In this document: piece after piece, positions 8,811-17,151 of the stretch | Layout of the letters: every line of letters begins with the position of its first letter | How positions within the stretch are numbered: position 1 is the stretch's first letter | Assembly (NCBI GenBank): GCA_017622295.1 | Contig: JAGARK010000011.1 | Span: forward strand, 33,816 to 97,815 | Origin: Oscillospiraceae bacterium | GTDB taxonomy: Bacteria > Bacillota > Clostridia > Oscillospirales > Oscillospiraceae | DNA: 64,000 nucleotides | Direction of reading: 5' to 3' | Notes under the pieces: generated by a model | What the model saw: the letters and a program-made list of their open reading frames with translations, nothing else | What the model was told of the DNA's origin: nothing | The model's database searches: none | Program-made: the position numbers and the translations under genes

Positions 8811-9698
8811 TTACTTGACGAACTTACGCTTGAAGGCAAATGCAGCGCCGCAAGCAACAGCGATCAGAGCAACCAGGCCGAAGTTGAACTGGCTCTCGAC
8901 ATTGCTGTCGATGTCGCCCAGGACGGGCTCTTCAGGATCGGGGCTGGTGGGATTTTCGGGCTTAGCCTTTTCCCAACCACAGGTTTCACACCACCAGTGA
9001 TCATCATCTTCGAATTGTCCGGGATACCGAATGTGATCATGATTCTCATCGAAGGTCTTGTCACAATTCTTACAGTCGTAGGTGTGGTACTCATCGTTCT
9101 TGATGTTAATGATGTAGTCGTGACCAGCCAGCTTCAGGTCGACTCTCTTGGTCTCGCCGCACTTGGAGCAGGTGTAGATCTCGTAACCAGCCTCAGTACA
9201 GCTGGACTCCACGCGTTCGGTCAGCTGCCAGTCATGCTCGCAGGCAACCTCGGGGATCACAACAGCGCCGCCAGAAGCCTTGTAAGTCAGCGACTCGCCG
9301 TTAACATTCAGTCTGGTTACAGACAGGCTGACGGGATAAGTACCGGGCTGTGCATCCTCAGCGACCTTGATGGAAACGCTGAACAGAGTGCCGTCAGCAG
9401 TAACAGGGGCGCCACTTGCGTGGTTGATAATGTTATTGAAGACATCACCGCCACTCATCAGACCACGAGTGATTTCGCCGACGGTCAGAGGAGCTGCGGC
9501 AGAGACACTCATCTTAGTGGAGTCAAAGCCAGTGTTGTTGCTGATCATGAAGGAAATGGTAACGGTCTCTCCGGGCTGAGCCGTAGCGGTGGTACCATAA
9601 ACCTTGGTGACAACATCCGTCTCATCGGCGAAGGCACCGACAGTCAGCATGGAAGCAACAAGCAGCACTGCAACAAAAAAGCTAATAATCTTTTTCAT
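8811..9698 (-). CDS. Membrane-anchored cohesin-domain surface protein
   Basis: A 295-residue exported protein. A signal peptide (residues 1-24, ending VGAFA) is followed at about 30-150 by a beta-rich domain with AQPGETVTISFMISNNTGF, LFSVSIKV and GTYPVSLSVTRLNV, the pattern of a cohesin module. Next comes a cysteine-rich region (CEHDW, CTEAGYEIYTCSKCGE, CKNCDKTFDENH, CETCGW) that looks like metal-binding ribbons, then a Pro/Glu linker and a C-terminal transmembrane helix with a basic KRKFVK tail. There is no LPxTG motif. Cohesins bind dockerins, and the gene directly upstream ends in a dockerin, so it probably tethers that protein to the cell. AAGGAG stands nine bases before the start. Confidence 0.75.
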   Translation of the reverse strand: MKKIISFFVAVLLVASMLTVGAFADETDVVTKVYGTTATAQPGETVTISFMISNNTGFDSTKMSVSAAAPLTVGEITRGLMSGGDVFNNIINHASGAPVTADGTLFSVSIKVAEDAQPGTYPVSLSVTRLNVNGESLTYKASGGAVVIPEVACEHDWQLTERVESSCTEAGYEIYTCSKCGETKRVDLKLAGHDYIINIKNDEYHTYDCKNCDKTFDENHDHIRYPGQFEDDDHWWCETCGWEKAKPENPTSPDPEEPVLGDIDSNVESQFNFGLVALIAVACGAAFAFKRKFVK

Positions 9699-9720
9699 AG
9701 TTTAGTTCTCCTTGTATTGG

Positions 9721-12700
9721 TTAGGGGTTGACAGCGGGGAAATCTTCATAGACGATTCTGCCGGTATCATACTTACAAATCAGTGCTGCATCATCGGTGT
9801 CGATGGCACCGTCAGCATTGACGTCAGCCACACACATATGCAGACCAGTCTCATCAATTCTACCAGTATCGTACTTGCAAATCAGAGCTGCATCGTCGGT
9901 ATCGATCACGCCGTCCCAGTTAACATCACCGATCAGTCTGGTGCACTTGGGAGCCAGCTTGATGGTCATGCTGCCCTTGATGTAATCGACATCAAAGACA
10001 CCGGTGTAGCCCTTGACGGTAGCATCACCGTAAGCGGAAACATCTGCGCTGTAGGTATAGGTGTGGCTGTTGGTCTGGTAGCAGCTGAGGACATTCTCGT
10101 TATTGGTGATGTTCAGCTTGTCGCCGATCTTACCCAGGGCGTACTCGAGAATATTACGGACGTCTGCCAGAGTAGAGTGCTCGGTAACACCGAACTCATA
10201 GCCAATGGCGTCAGCCATTTCCTTGACAGTAACACGGGAAACGATGGTCTTCAGGCTGTTGAGAACGCCTTCCAGAACATTCTTATCCTCGGAAGAGATC
10301 TCGAGGCCGATAGCATCTGCCATCTTTGCAATGGTAACATTGGAATCGATGACCTTCAGAGCATCGAAGAAGTCCTGAACATCCATCTGAGCAATGATGT
10401 TCTTCACAACAACTGCGGCATCCTTACCGTTAGCCAGATCGTCAGACCACTCTTCCTTGCCGTAGGCCAGCAGGATAGCCAGAGCTTCCTTATAAGCGGA
10501 GAAGTTCTTGACATAGGAGGTCACAGGCTCAGAATCTGCGTTGTCTTCCAGGATCTCATAGACCTTGCCAATGCCGCACAGGAGCACGTGGTAAATCTCT
10601 TCCAGCTCCTCAATTTCTTCAGCAGAGTACTTGTAGCCGATCGCATCAGCCATCTCGGTCATGGAGGTGTTGCGGTCCATTACCTTCAGAGCAGTGAAGA
10701 CATCTTCAACGGTCATCTGCTCAATGATCTTGTTCAGAACCAGGACGCAGTTCTTGGCGTTGGCGATTTCCTCGGTCCACTCGGGGTTGCCGTAGGCCAG
10801 GATGATGGCCAGGCCCTTGTTGTAGTCGCTGTTAGCGGACAGATCCAGGACGAAGTCAGCGTATGCATTGCCGCCGACGGACAGGGTGTTGGTGTTCTCA
10901 GCGTAGGTGGGCTGGTACAGCTCAACCTGAGCGTCGATCGTCAGAATCTCAGACATAGCTGCGATCAGGTCCTTGGTGTACTCGTAGTACTTGTTCTCGC
11001 CCTCGAAGGACAGAGCGATGCCAAAGGACTTGCTGACGTTCTTGCTGTAGCCCAGACCGAAGTCCAGGTAGTCCTCGCCCTCAATGTAGTTCAGGTCGAT
11101 GGCGTAGGGATTGACGGTGAACTTGTAGGAACCGATAACATCGCCGTTCTCCAGAGCTGCGGAGACAGCCTTCAGATCGGTCATGTCGTCGATGATGTCG
11201 TTGGCCAGAGCATTGATGCCCTTGACATCGAGGTAGTTGCACATGTCGGTGATGGCGGAATCAATGGGATTGCCATCGATGTAGGAGCCCAGGATGTTGT
11301 CGATCTCAGCGGCGTAGATGTTATCGGAGCCGTAGGACAGAGCAGCATCGGGGTAGGAGTTCATAGCCAGATCGGCAGTGATCTCGGTAGCCAGAGCTGC
11401 AACGCTGGGCAGGTAGCCATTGTAGGTGTTGTAGAAGTCAGCATTCAGGACGAAGTTGAATGCGCCGTCCTCCAGAACAACATAGAACATGCCGTTCTTG
11501 ACAGCACCGTTATCCTGGGTGTAGCCGTCTCTCAGGAACTTGGAGACGTCGCCGCCGTAGGTACCGCCGGTGATGGCGCCGCGGACTGCGGAAACGCTGC
11601 CGGTGACAGCACCGCCGTTGTAGGTAACCAGAGCGGAGTCAACGATCACGACGGAGCCGTTAACATTGATGTTGCCGTGGACGGTCTTGCCGTTCAGGTC
11701 GATGACAGCAGCGCCGGGGAAGTTCAGGTCGCCATAGATGTCATCCAGCAGGATAACCATGGACTTGCCGTTCATGTTGTTGACGGTCTCAACCAGGTTG
11801 GAGGTATAGTCAACAGCGTTGATCTTGTTCTTTGCGCCAGTCTCGGTGACCTTAGCGGGGTTGATGACCAGAGCCTCGAAATCGCCGGCATTGTTGGTCA
11901 GGGTAACAGTGGAGCGAACCTTCAGAGTCTCATCCTTGATGGCGGAAGTGCCGAAGCGGATGGTTGCGGAGTTCAGGCCCAGCAGGTTCAGAACCTTCTC
12001 GATGTTGTCGCTGCCAGCAGGAACAGTGACGTCGATCATGCTGTCATTGATGGTGCATTTGAAGTCATCGCCGGTGGCGACTGCCTTAACAGTCTGCCAG
12101 TAGCCCTCGTAGTCGGACAGGTCGCGCTCGATGCCGACAGTTGCCAGGGTGTTTTCAAAGGTGGTGGTGGTAACATCGGAGTTCATCAGCAGATCGAAGT
12201 AGTCTTTGACGAACTGAACGGTAGCAGTGTTCTTGAAGCTATCCAGGTCACTGCCCTCAGCGTAACCGGCACCGATGGCTGCGGTCAGGTAGCCTTCATA
12301 AACCTTCTCGGGCAGGGTCATGGTGACATCCAGGTAACCCTCGCCGCCCTTGAAGCTCATGTAATCCTTGACTGCATTCAGAGCCTTGGAGACCTTGGTC
12401 ATCTCAGCGGGAACGGAGGTCAGATACAGGACGAAGTCCAGACTGTTGTTCTCTTCGTAGCCCTTCAGCTGCATGGTGGTGTGCAGGAACTCGCCCTCGC
12501 CGTTCTGGCCCAGAGCGATCAGATTCTCGCTCTTGAAGTCCCCATCATTCAGCAGGGCGTCGATCAGAGCCTGAACACTGACGTATTCGCCGTCATAGAA
12601 GACCTGATTGTTCAGCTTGATCTCATTATAGTAGTCGTTCGTGATGAGGGCTTCACCGAAAGCAGCCAGGTCGCCCATCTCGATCTTAGCATACAGGCCA

Positions 12701-14292
12701 GTGTAGTCACCTTCCTCACCCTTGACCAGCTCGAAAGCGTTCTCCTTGCCGATCTTCTCGTTGACGAAAGCAATCAGGCCTTCCAGGTCGCCACTGTAGC
12801 GGTTGTAGTCCACGCGGTCAATGGTCAGAACACCATCAACAAACAGGGTATCCAGATCGGCAACTGCAAACTTATGCTCAACATCCTCATCTGCCTCGAT
12901 CACCTTTTCACCGATGGTGTAGTGATACTCGTGACCATCCTCGGGATGGCCGGGCAGGGTAATAGTCAGGTCGTTGATTGTGACGATCTGATCCTCGCCG
13001 CCGATCTTGGCGGTGTACTGAGTCTCATCCCAGCTGCAGGTAACCTTGATGTTCTCGGTGATCACGGTATCAGCCAGAGCATCGATCTCAGCAGCGTTCA
13101 GGGTGTAGTAGGGAGCCTTAGCGCCCAGCATGGAATCTGCGGTAGCAGCGACATCAGCGATGATCTGCTCAGCAGAAATCTTGCCGCCATTCTCGAACTT
13201 GACGGGAATGGTCATGTAGCCCTCGGGACCGTTGACGGTCACGATGACGTAAGCATAGGTGGAGTCCAGGACATACAGGTTGGTGGACTTCAGGATCAGG
13301 TCAGAGGTCTCGTACTCCTGAACGCCGATAGCCAGGTCCAGAGCGGAAACCAGAGCCTTGTTGCTCAGGTCGATCTTTTCGCTGGGAGCGGTCAGGGTGT
13401 TGGTAGCCTCAACCAGTGCGTCAGCCAGAACGACGAACTTGTCGCCGTAGCCTGCGTAGCCAATGTTGTCGCACAGGACGTTCAGGACTTCCAGCTTCTC
13501 CTCGGTCTCGACCAGGCTGTTCATGTAGTCGCGCAGCTGAGTCATCTCAGCAACGACCTGCTGCCAGTTGGCATAGTAGTATGCCAGGCCTTCAGTCTGG
13601 TAGGATTCCAGAGTGTGGTAGAAGTTCAGGTAACCGGTGTCGTTGTTGATCAGGCCCTTCAGGGAGTCGATAACACCGACAAAGTCAGCCTTGACTTCGG
13701 GAGTAGCAGGAGTGTACTCAACTTCGTCCTTCAGGCCGTTCAGCACGCCCTTACGCATAGCCTTCAGGTTATCCTGATAGGTGTCGTAGAAGTTGCGCAG
13801 AATGGCATTCTGGACGCCGGCCTCGTCGGCCAGCTGCTTAGCCAGGGCCAGAGGCTCTGCAACGATCTCGGAGCCCAGGTTCAGGGCGTAGATCACGTTG
13901 ACATTGTCGCCGGTCCACTCAGCGGAGTTGCCGCTGAACAGGTTCTCGTTGCCCACAGTGCCGTAGCTGTAGGGAACCCAGGTGTTGCCCTCGGCGTCCT
14001 TATATGCTGCAGCAGTCAGAACACCGTTCTTCAGGACCAGCAGGTCGTCTGCATTGTCCTCGGTGGGCATAGCGTACTTGATAGTCTGGTCACCGGTCAG
14101 ACCGCCGGCAGCCAGGACAGCTCTCAGAGCAGGAGTGCCAACGTCACTCTTACCGATGAGGGCATACAGGCTCTCGCCGTTATCAGCGGCCAGAGCGGGC
14201 AGAGCCAGGCCGAGGTTTGCACAGGACACAATCATAACCAGTGCCAGAACCATGGCGAGGCCGCGGGTCAGAAACGTATGGTTTCGACTCAT
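9721..14292 (-). CDS. Large secreted protein with C-terminal dockerin
   Basis: A 1523-residue exported protein of unknown function. Residues 1-36 are a signal peptide (ending LALPALAADN). The body is acidic and has no recognisable catalytic domain. A central stretch (about 860-925) with INVNGSVVIVDSAL and GGAVTGSVSAVRGAITGGTY looks like parallel beta-helix. Around residues 1180-1400 a ~105-residue unit is repeated: LAIILAYGNPEWTEEIAN then LAILLAYGKEEWSDDLAN, each followed by MADAIG, with a third partial copy. The C-terminus (about 1455-1523) has two calcium-loop repeats, DVNWDGVIDTDDAALI and DVNADGAIDTDDAALI, a dockerin type I domain. It lies 22 bp before the cohesin gene. No glycoside hydrolase signature was seen, so a structural or adhesive role is more likely than degradation. 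Confidence 0.85.
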   Translation of the reverse strand: MSRNHTFLTRGLAMVLALVMIVSCANLGLALPALAADNGESLYALIGKSDVGTPALRAVLAAGGLTGDQTIKYAMPTEDNADDLLVLKNGVLTAAAYKDAEGNTWVPYSYGTVGNENLFSGNSAEWTGDNVNVIYALNLGSEIVAEPLALAKQLADEAGVQNAILRNFYDTYQDNLKAMRKGVLNGLKDEVEYTPATPEVKADFVGVIDSLKGLINNDTGYLNFYHTLESYQTEGLAYYYANWQQVVAEMTQLRDYMNSLVETEEKLEVLNVLCDNIGYAGYGDKFVVLADALVEATNTLTAPSEKIDLSNKALVSALDLAIGVQEYETSDLILKSTNLYVLDSTYAYVIVTVNGPEGYMTIPVKFENGGKISAEQIIADVAATADSMLGAKAPYYTLNAAEIDALADTVITENIKVTCSWDETQYTAKIGGEDQIVTINDLTITLPGHPEDGHEYHYTIGEKVIEADEDVEHKFAVADLDTLFVDGVLTIDRVDYNRYSGDLEGLIAFVNEKIGKENAFELVKGEEGDYTGLYAKIEMGDLAAFGEALITNDYYNEIKLNNQVFYDGEYVSVQALIDALLNDGDFKSENLIALGQNGEGEFLHTTMQLKGYEENNSLDFVLYLTSVPAEMTKVSKALNAVKDYMSFKGGEGYLDVTMTLPEKVYEGYLTAAIGAGYAEGSDLDSFKNTATVQFVKDYFDLLMNSDVTTTTFENTLATVGIERDLSDYEGYWQTVKAVATGDDFKCTINDSMIDVTVPAGSDNIEKVLNLLGLNSATIRFGTSAIKDETLKVRSTVTLTNNAGDFEALVINPAKVTETGAKNKINAVDYTSNLVETVNNMNGKSMVILLDDIYGDLNFPGAAVIDLNGKTVHGNINVNGSVVIVDSALVTYNGGAVTGSVSAVRGAITGGTYGGDVSKFLRDGYTQDNGAVKNGMFYVVLEDGAFNFVLNADFYNTYNGYLPSVAALATEITADLAMNSYPDAALSYGSDNIYAAEIDNILGSYIDGNPIDSAITDMCNYLDVKGINALANDIIDDMTDLKAVSAALENGDVIGSYKFTVNPYAIDLNYIEGEDYLDFGLGYSKNVSKSFGIALSFEGENKYYEYTKDLIAAMSEILTIDAQVELYQPTYAENTNTLSVGGNAYADFVLDLSANSDYNKGLAIILAYGNPEWTEEIANAKNCVLVLNKIIEQMTVEDVFTALKVMDRNTSMTEMADAIGYKYSAEEIEELEEIYHVLLCGIGKVYEILEDNADSEPVTSYVKNFSAYKEALAILLAYGKEEWSDDLANGKDAAVVVKNIIAQMDVQDFFDALKVIDSNVTIAKMADAIGLEISSEDKNVLEGVLNSLKTIVSRVTVKEMADAIGYEFGVTEHSTLADVRNILEYALGKIGDKLNITNNENVLSCYQTNSHTYTYSADVSAYGDATVKGYTGVFDVDYIKGSMTIKLAPKCTRLIGDVNWDGVIDTDDAALICKYDTGRIDETGLHMCVADVNADGAIDTDDAALICKYDTGRIVYEDFPAVNP

Positions 14293-14454
14293 CTAATATT
14301 CCTCCAGTTCACTTGCACGCAAGATACGTGCATTATTTGCTAACTCGCCGCCGCAGAACGTAACCGCTCCTTTAAGGGAAATCATGCTCAGGAGTGACCA
14401 GATACATAGCTACCCCGTCGAAACGGCATAGTTATACTTAGGCGATAGAGTTTC
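14293..14454 (-). promoter_or_regulatory. Structured 5' leader of the dockerin-cohesin-sortase unit (unassigned)
   Basis: Between the predicted transcription start (about 14454) and the ATG lies a 160-nt untranslated leader. A long-range stem would close a 111-nt domain: 14441-14452 pairs with 14342-14352 (AACTC and CGCC arms on the RNA). Inside are a small CCGT-TTCG-ACGG hairpin and a CTCCT/AGGAG stem. Downstream a TGCACG/CGTGCA hairpin (14314-14332) sits just before the ribosome binding site. It matches no riboswitch consensus that I know, but the outer stem starting within a few bases of the transcription start is suggestive. Confidence 0.5.
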
Positions 14455-14460
14455 ATAGTT

Positions 14461-14489
14461 AGGATACCACATTTCATTTGGTAATGCAA
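14461..14489 (-). promoter_or_regulatory. Promoter of the dockerin-cohesin-sortase unit
   Basis: TTGCAT and TATCCT on the minus strand are 17 bp apart, about 165 bp before the dockerin gene start. Confidence 0.55.
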
Positions 14490-14559
14490 CCCTTTTTCTT
14501 CGGTATTATTCCAAATTTTCCAACTTATTTTTTATGGATTATTGACAAAATTACCACAC

Positions 14560-14626
14560 AAAAAAGGCCTTTTTTGCGGCCTGAAAATAAGAATCACAGG
14601 GAGTATTTAAAAGGATACTCCCTGTG
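14560..14626 (-). terminator. Double terminator after the type IV pilus operon
   Basis: A 12-bp perfect stem (14595-14606 with 14615-14626) begins 15 bp after the pilin-CHAP stop codon. It is followed by a second short AGGCC/GGCCT stem with a run of six T on the minus strand (14560-14582). Together they separate the pilus operon from the dockerin unit. The first hairpin also has a T-run on the plus side and may work both ways. Confidence 0.8.
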
Positions 14627-14641
14627 GTTTTTTTGGCTAAT

Positions 14642-15655
14642 TTATGTCCAATTCAGGATCCCGTAGCCCATAATCCGGGCATCATTTTCAGCATATCTGC
14701 AAACCGCCACGCGGCCGTTGCTGTTGCCTTCGATGGTATGGATCCAGCCGTCTTCCACGGCCAGGACCACGCCGGTATGCTGGGCATTTTTTTCGTCATC
14801 GACGATCCAGTCGAAGAACACGATGTCGCCGGGTTCGGGGCCTTCGGTCTTCCAGCTGTCGGTGGTCACGAAGTCCACCCAGAAACTGTCTACGTTGGCA
14901 AATCTGGGTATCTGACCGGCCAGATACCCGCCGCATTCCTCCAGCGCCCAGGAGACGAAGCAGGCACACCAGGGCGTCTCCTCGCTCCAGCCGGGATTAT
15001 CTTCATAGCTGCCGATATACCACTGGGAGTACCACTCCCCTTCTCCCCCGTCATTCAGGATCCGGCCGGTGCTTCCCATCTGGGAGGCCAGGGTGTTCAG
15101 GAAGGTCCGTACGTTCGGGGAGTTGTCCCGATTCGTAATGGCTGCAGCAAGGAGTTCTTCCGTGGTCGGTTCGTCCAGGGACATTGCCGTCACGGCATCA
15201 CCTTCGGACAATGCATTCTGTGTTCCCTCCGGCATCGTTACCGGGCAGCGGATCACGGAGGTGTATTCCTCATCGGAGTCCTCCAGCTTTACGGTCAGGG
15301 TCAGAAGCCCATTTTCCCAATCTGCCTCGAAGGTATCAACGTTTTCCATGACCTGACCACCTGTGCCGGTGAGGATTTTGCCGTTTTCCAGGTAGAGCAG
15401 TTCCTCGCCATCCGTGGTCATTACCTTCCCGTCTGCGGCGTTGGTAATGGGGTTCTGAACCGCAAGTTCTTCCATGACGGTCATACCGATCCGGATCTGA
15501 TTCTGGCGGGTGACCGTGTCGTTGGACTGCCTGAAGATCCGCAGGCCGAGAAGCAAAATCGAAGTGGCCGCCAAAGTAATGATGGAACCAATGGCAATGG
15601 CGGTGAGCAGCTCAATCAGAGTCAGGCCCCGGTTGTCGCGAATGAAATGTTTCAT
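14642..15655 (-). CDS. Prepilin fused to a CHAP-type peptidoglycan amidase
   Basis: A 337-residue protein with two parts. The N-terminus is a type IV prepilin: short basic leader, cleavage motif G-LTLIELL with Glu at +5, and a hydrophobic helix to about residue 40. A pilin-like beta region follows to about 165. The C-terminal half (about 180-337) looks like a CHAP/NlpC-P60 hydrolase: catalytic Cys in TPWCACFVSWALEE, a PGDIVFFDW strand, and catalytic His in QHTGVVLAVEDGWIHTIEGN. Such enzymes cut peptidoglycan peptides. It is the last gene of the pilus operon and overlaps the previous one by 4 bp. It may sit at the pilus tip or base and open the thick wall, which is inference. Confidence 0.8.
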   Translation of the reverse strand: MKHFIRDNRGLTLIELLTAIAIGSIITLAATSILLLGLRIFRQSNDTVTRQNQIRIGMTVMEELAVQNPITNAADGKVMTTDGEELLYLENGKILTGTGGQVMENVDTFEADWENGLLTLTVKLEDSDEEYTSVIRCPVTMPEGTQNALSEGDAVTAMSLDEPTTEELLAAAITNRDNSPNVRTFLNTLASQMGSTGRILNDGGEGEWYSQWYIGSYEDNPGWSEETPWCACFVSWALEECGGYLAGQIPRFANVDSFWVDFVTTDSWKTEGPEPGDIVFFDWIVDDEKNAQHTGVVLAVEDGWIHTIEGNSNGRVAVCRYAENDARIMGYGILNWT

Positions 15656-16086
15656 TCCGCCACCTCCCCGTCATTCTCAATTGTAGAAATCTGGTAGGAT
15701 ATGCATTTCACACCTGTCCATCCGGAAATGAAGTATTTCTCTTCTCCCAGAACTGGCTCCATCATTTCGGCTTCCAAAAGGAGTGTACACTCGATGCGGA
15801 CTGTGCCAGACTGCTTCACGTATTTGACGGTCATTTTTTCATGGTCTACTTCAGCATCCTTCAGCTCGATCGTTTGCGAAACAGGATCAACTTTTTTCTC
15901 AAGTTCAGCCACGATCTTTTCGATCTCACCAGCTACTGCATACCGATCCTGCATCCGTTCCACCGAGGCCTGCTGATTTTTCAGGTTGCTCAGGGAGAAG
16001 GACAGAATAAAGGTCGCCACCAGGCAGATCACGACCAGGACCACCAGGACCAGCACCAGGGAGTAGCCTTCGTTATGCTTTCTCAT
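15652..16086 (-). CDS. PilX-like minor prepilin
   Basis: A 144-residue small membrane protein with a basic leader, then GYSLVLVLVVLVVICLVA, a prepilin-like cleavage site and helix but without the usual Glu at +5. That is common in PilX/GspK-like minor pilins. The rest is a short coiled-coil (LKNQQASVERMQ) and a beta region. It overlaps both neighbours by 4 bp (ATGA type), so the three prepilins are translationally coupled. It probably belongs to the initiating minor-pilin complex of the pilus. Confidence 0.65.
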   Translation of the reverse strand: MRKHNEGYSLVLVLVVLVVICLVATFILSFSLSNLKNQQASVERMQDRYAVAGEIEKIVAELEKKVDPVSQTIELKDAEVDHEKMTVKYVKQSGTVRIECTLLLEAEMMEPVLGEEKYFISGWTGVKCISYQISTIENDGEVAE

Positions 16087-16490
16087 TCGGCCCCCTCCTC
16101 TTCTGCCGCGAGGTCCGCGGCACGGATGGCAGTGGTTACAGCGACCAGCCCATCGTTGTCAGTTACTTCCACGATATAATGCGTGGGTTCTTCACCATTC
16201 ACCGAATAAGCAGCTTCTGCGTCCAGTTTTGTAACGACGGCAACCGCAGGGAACCTGTCCGAACCGTCAACCACATCGTATTCCGTGGAGGCGCCGGTAA
16301 TGCCTTCAGCCATCAGTGTTTCCACGGCGGAGGAGACGGCAAGCCGGGCCTGAAGCACCTGTTCAGCCTTGGCGTTCATCCGCAGGGAAAGCAGCAGGCT
16401 GCTGCAAACAGGAATCACAATGCCCGCCAGAATCGCGATGGCCACCAGAACCTCGATCATGGTAAAGCCGCCGTTGTTTTCTCGTCTCAT
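16083..16490 (-). CDS. Type IV prepilin (GFTMIEVLVA type)
   Basis: A 135-residue prepilin. The start at 16490 is chosen because AAAGGAGG lies eight bases upstream; the longer frame would begin inside the pilO-like gene. The leader MRRENNGG is followed by the cleavage site and helix G-FTMIEVLVAIAILAGIVI with Glu at +5. The C-terminal domain is short, closer to PilV/GspI minor pilins than to a major PilA. No other major pilin gene is present in the operon, so either this is the main subunit or the major pilin is encoded elsewhere. Confidence 0.8.
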   Translation of the reverse strand: MRRENNGGFTMIEVLVAIAILAGIVIPVCSSLLLSLRMNAKAEQVLQARLAVSSAVETLMAEGITGASTEYDVVDGSDRFPAVAVVTKLDAEAAYSVNGEEPTHYIVEVTDNDGLVAVTTAIRAADLAAEEEGAE

Positions 16491-16524
16491 GTTCGTCTCC
16501 TCCTTTCCGCGTTCTCGTAACTGC

Positions 16525-17151
16525 TTAATCAAAGATGTTTTCCTTACCGGTCTCGGGAATTGCCACATCGGGAGCGGTGTACTCCAGAGCTTCGGTATTC
16601 ATCGTGTACAGGATCAGGGTCAGCGCGCCGGCTGCGATATCCTTATCGGCATCATAGGCGATGGTCGCATTGTAAACAGATGCGATCCGGTTATCCGTTG
16701 CCAGATAATCGATCATTTCCTTGAAGCCTTCATAGGTAGTCTCGTAGTTGACAGTGATCAGCAGGCCTTCCAGGGTGGAGCCGTCCTGCAGCGCAGCCAG
16801 GGGAATGGCCTCGCCGAAGGCGAACTGGATCTCCGTGTCAAAGAGGGTCTCCAGATACAGAACGTACATGATCTGGTCCTCTTCCTTCAGCTCCACGGGG
16901 AACTTGCGGTACAGGTCCAGGCGGCTGGCCTCAATTTCCTTGACGGCATCCTCCAGCTCATCCTGAATGTCCTTGTACTTCAGGTTCTCTGCGATCTTTT
17001 CCTGCATGCTCGTGATCATCATCTCGAGCTGCTGCTGGCGAAGCTCATACACGAGCTTCTGGGACTGATACTTGTCAATGAAGACGAACACTGCCAGTGC
17101 CAGAAGAATGACAGCAATGATCACTTTCCAGTATTTACCCAGGAATCTCAT
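16525..17151 (-). CDS. PilO-like pilus assembly protein
   Basis: A 208-residue bitopic membrane protein: a short cytoplasmic end, one transmembrane helix (about residues 8-27), a coiled coil (LRQQQLEMMITSMQEKIAEN) and an alpha/beta domain with LEGLLITVNYETTYEGFKEM. This is the layout and position of PilO, which pairs with PilN to link the inner assembly platform. The ATG at 17151 or a GTG one codon earlier both fit the GGAGG upstream; either overlaps the preceding stop. Identity rests on layout and operon position more than on sequence. Confidence 0.7.
   Translation of the reverse strand: MRFLGKYWKVIIAVILLALAVFVFIDKYQSQKLVYELRQQQLEMMITSMQEKIAENLKYKDIQDELEDAVKEIEASRLDLYRKFPVELKEEDQIMYVLYLETLFDTEIQFAFGEAIPLAALQDGSTLEGLLITVNYETTYEGFKEMIDYLATDNRIASVYNATIAYDADKDIAAGALTLILYTMNTEALEYTAPDVAIPETGKENIFD

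Noticed and set aside
8811-9698. Sortase cell-wall signal in the cohesin protein
   Set aside because: The C-terminus has a membrane helix and basic tail, but no LPxTG or NPxTN motif; NPTSP in the linker is too far from consensus and not placed correctly.
9712-14343. A 1543-codon open frame on the plus strand, antisense to the large dockerin gene
   Set aside because: It is a shadow of strongly biased codon use in the real gene. The minus-strand frame has a signal peptide, dockerin and ribosome binding site; the plus frame has none and gives a low-complexity sequence.
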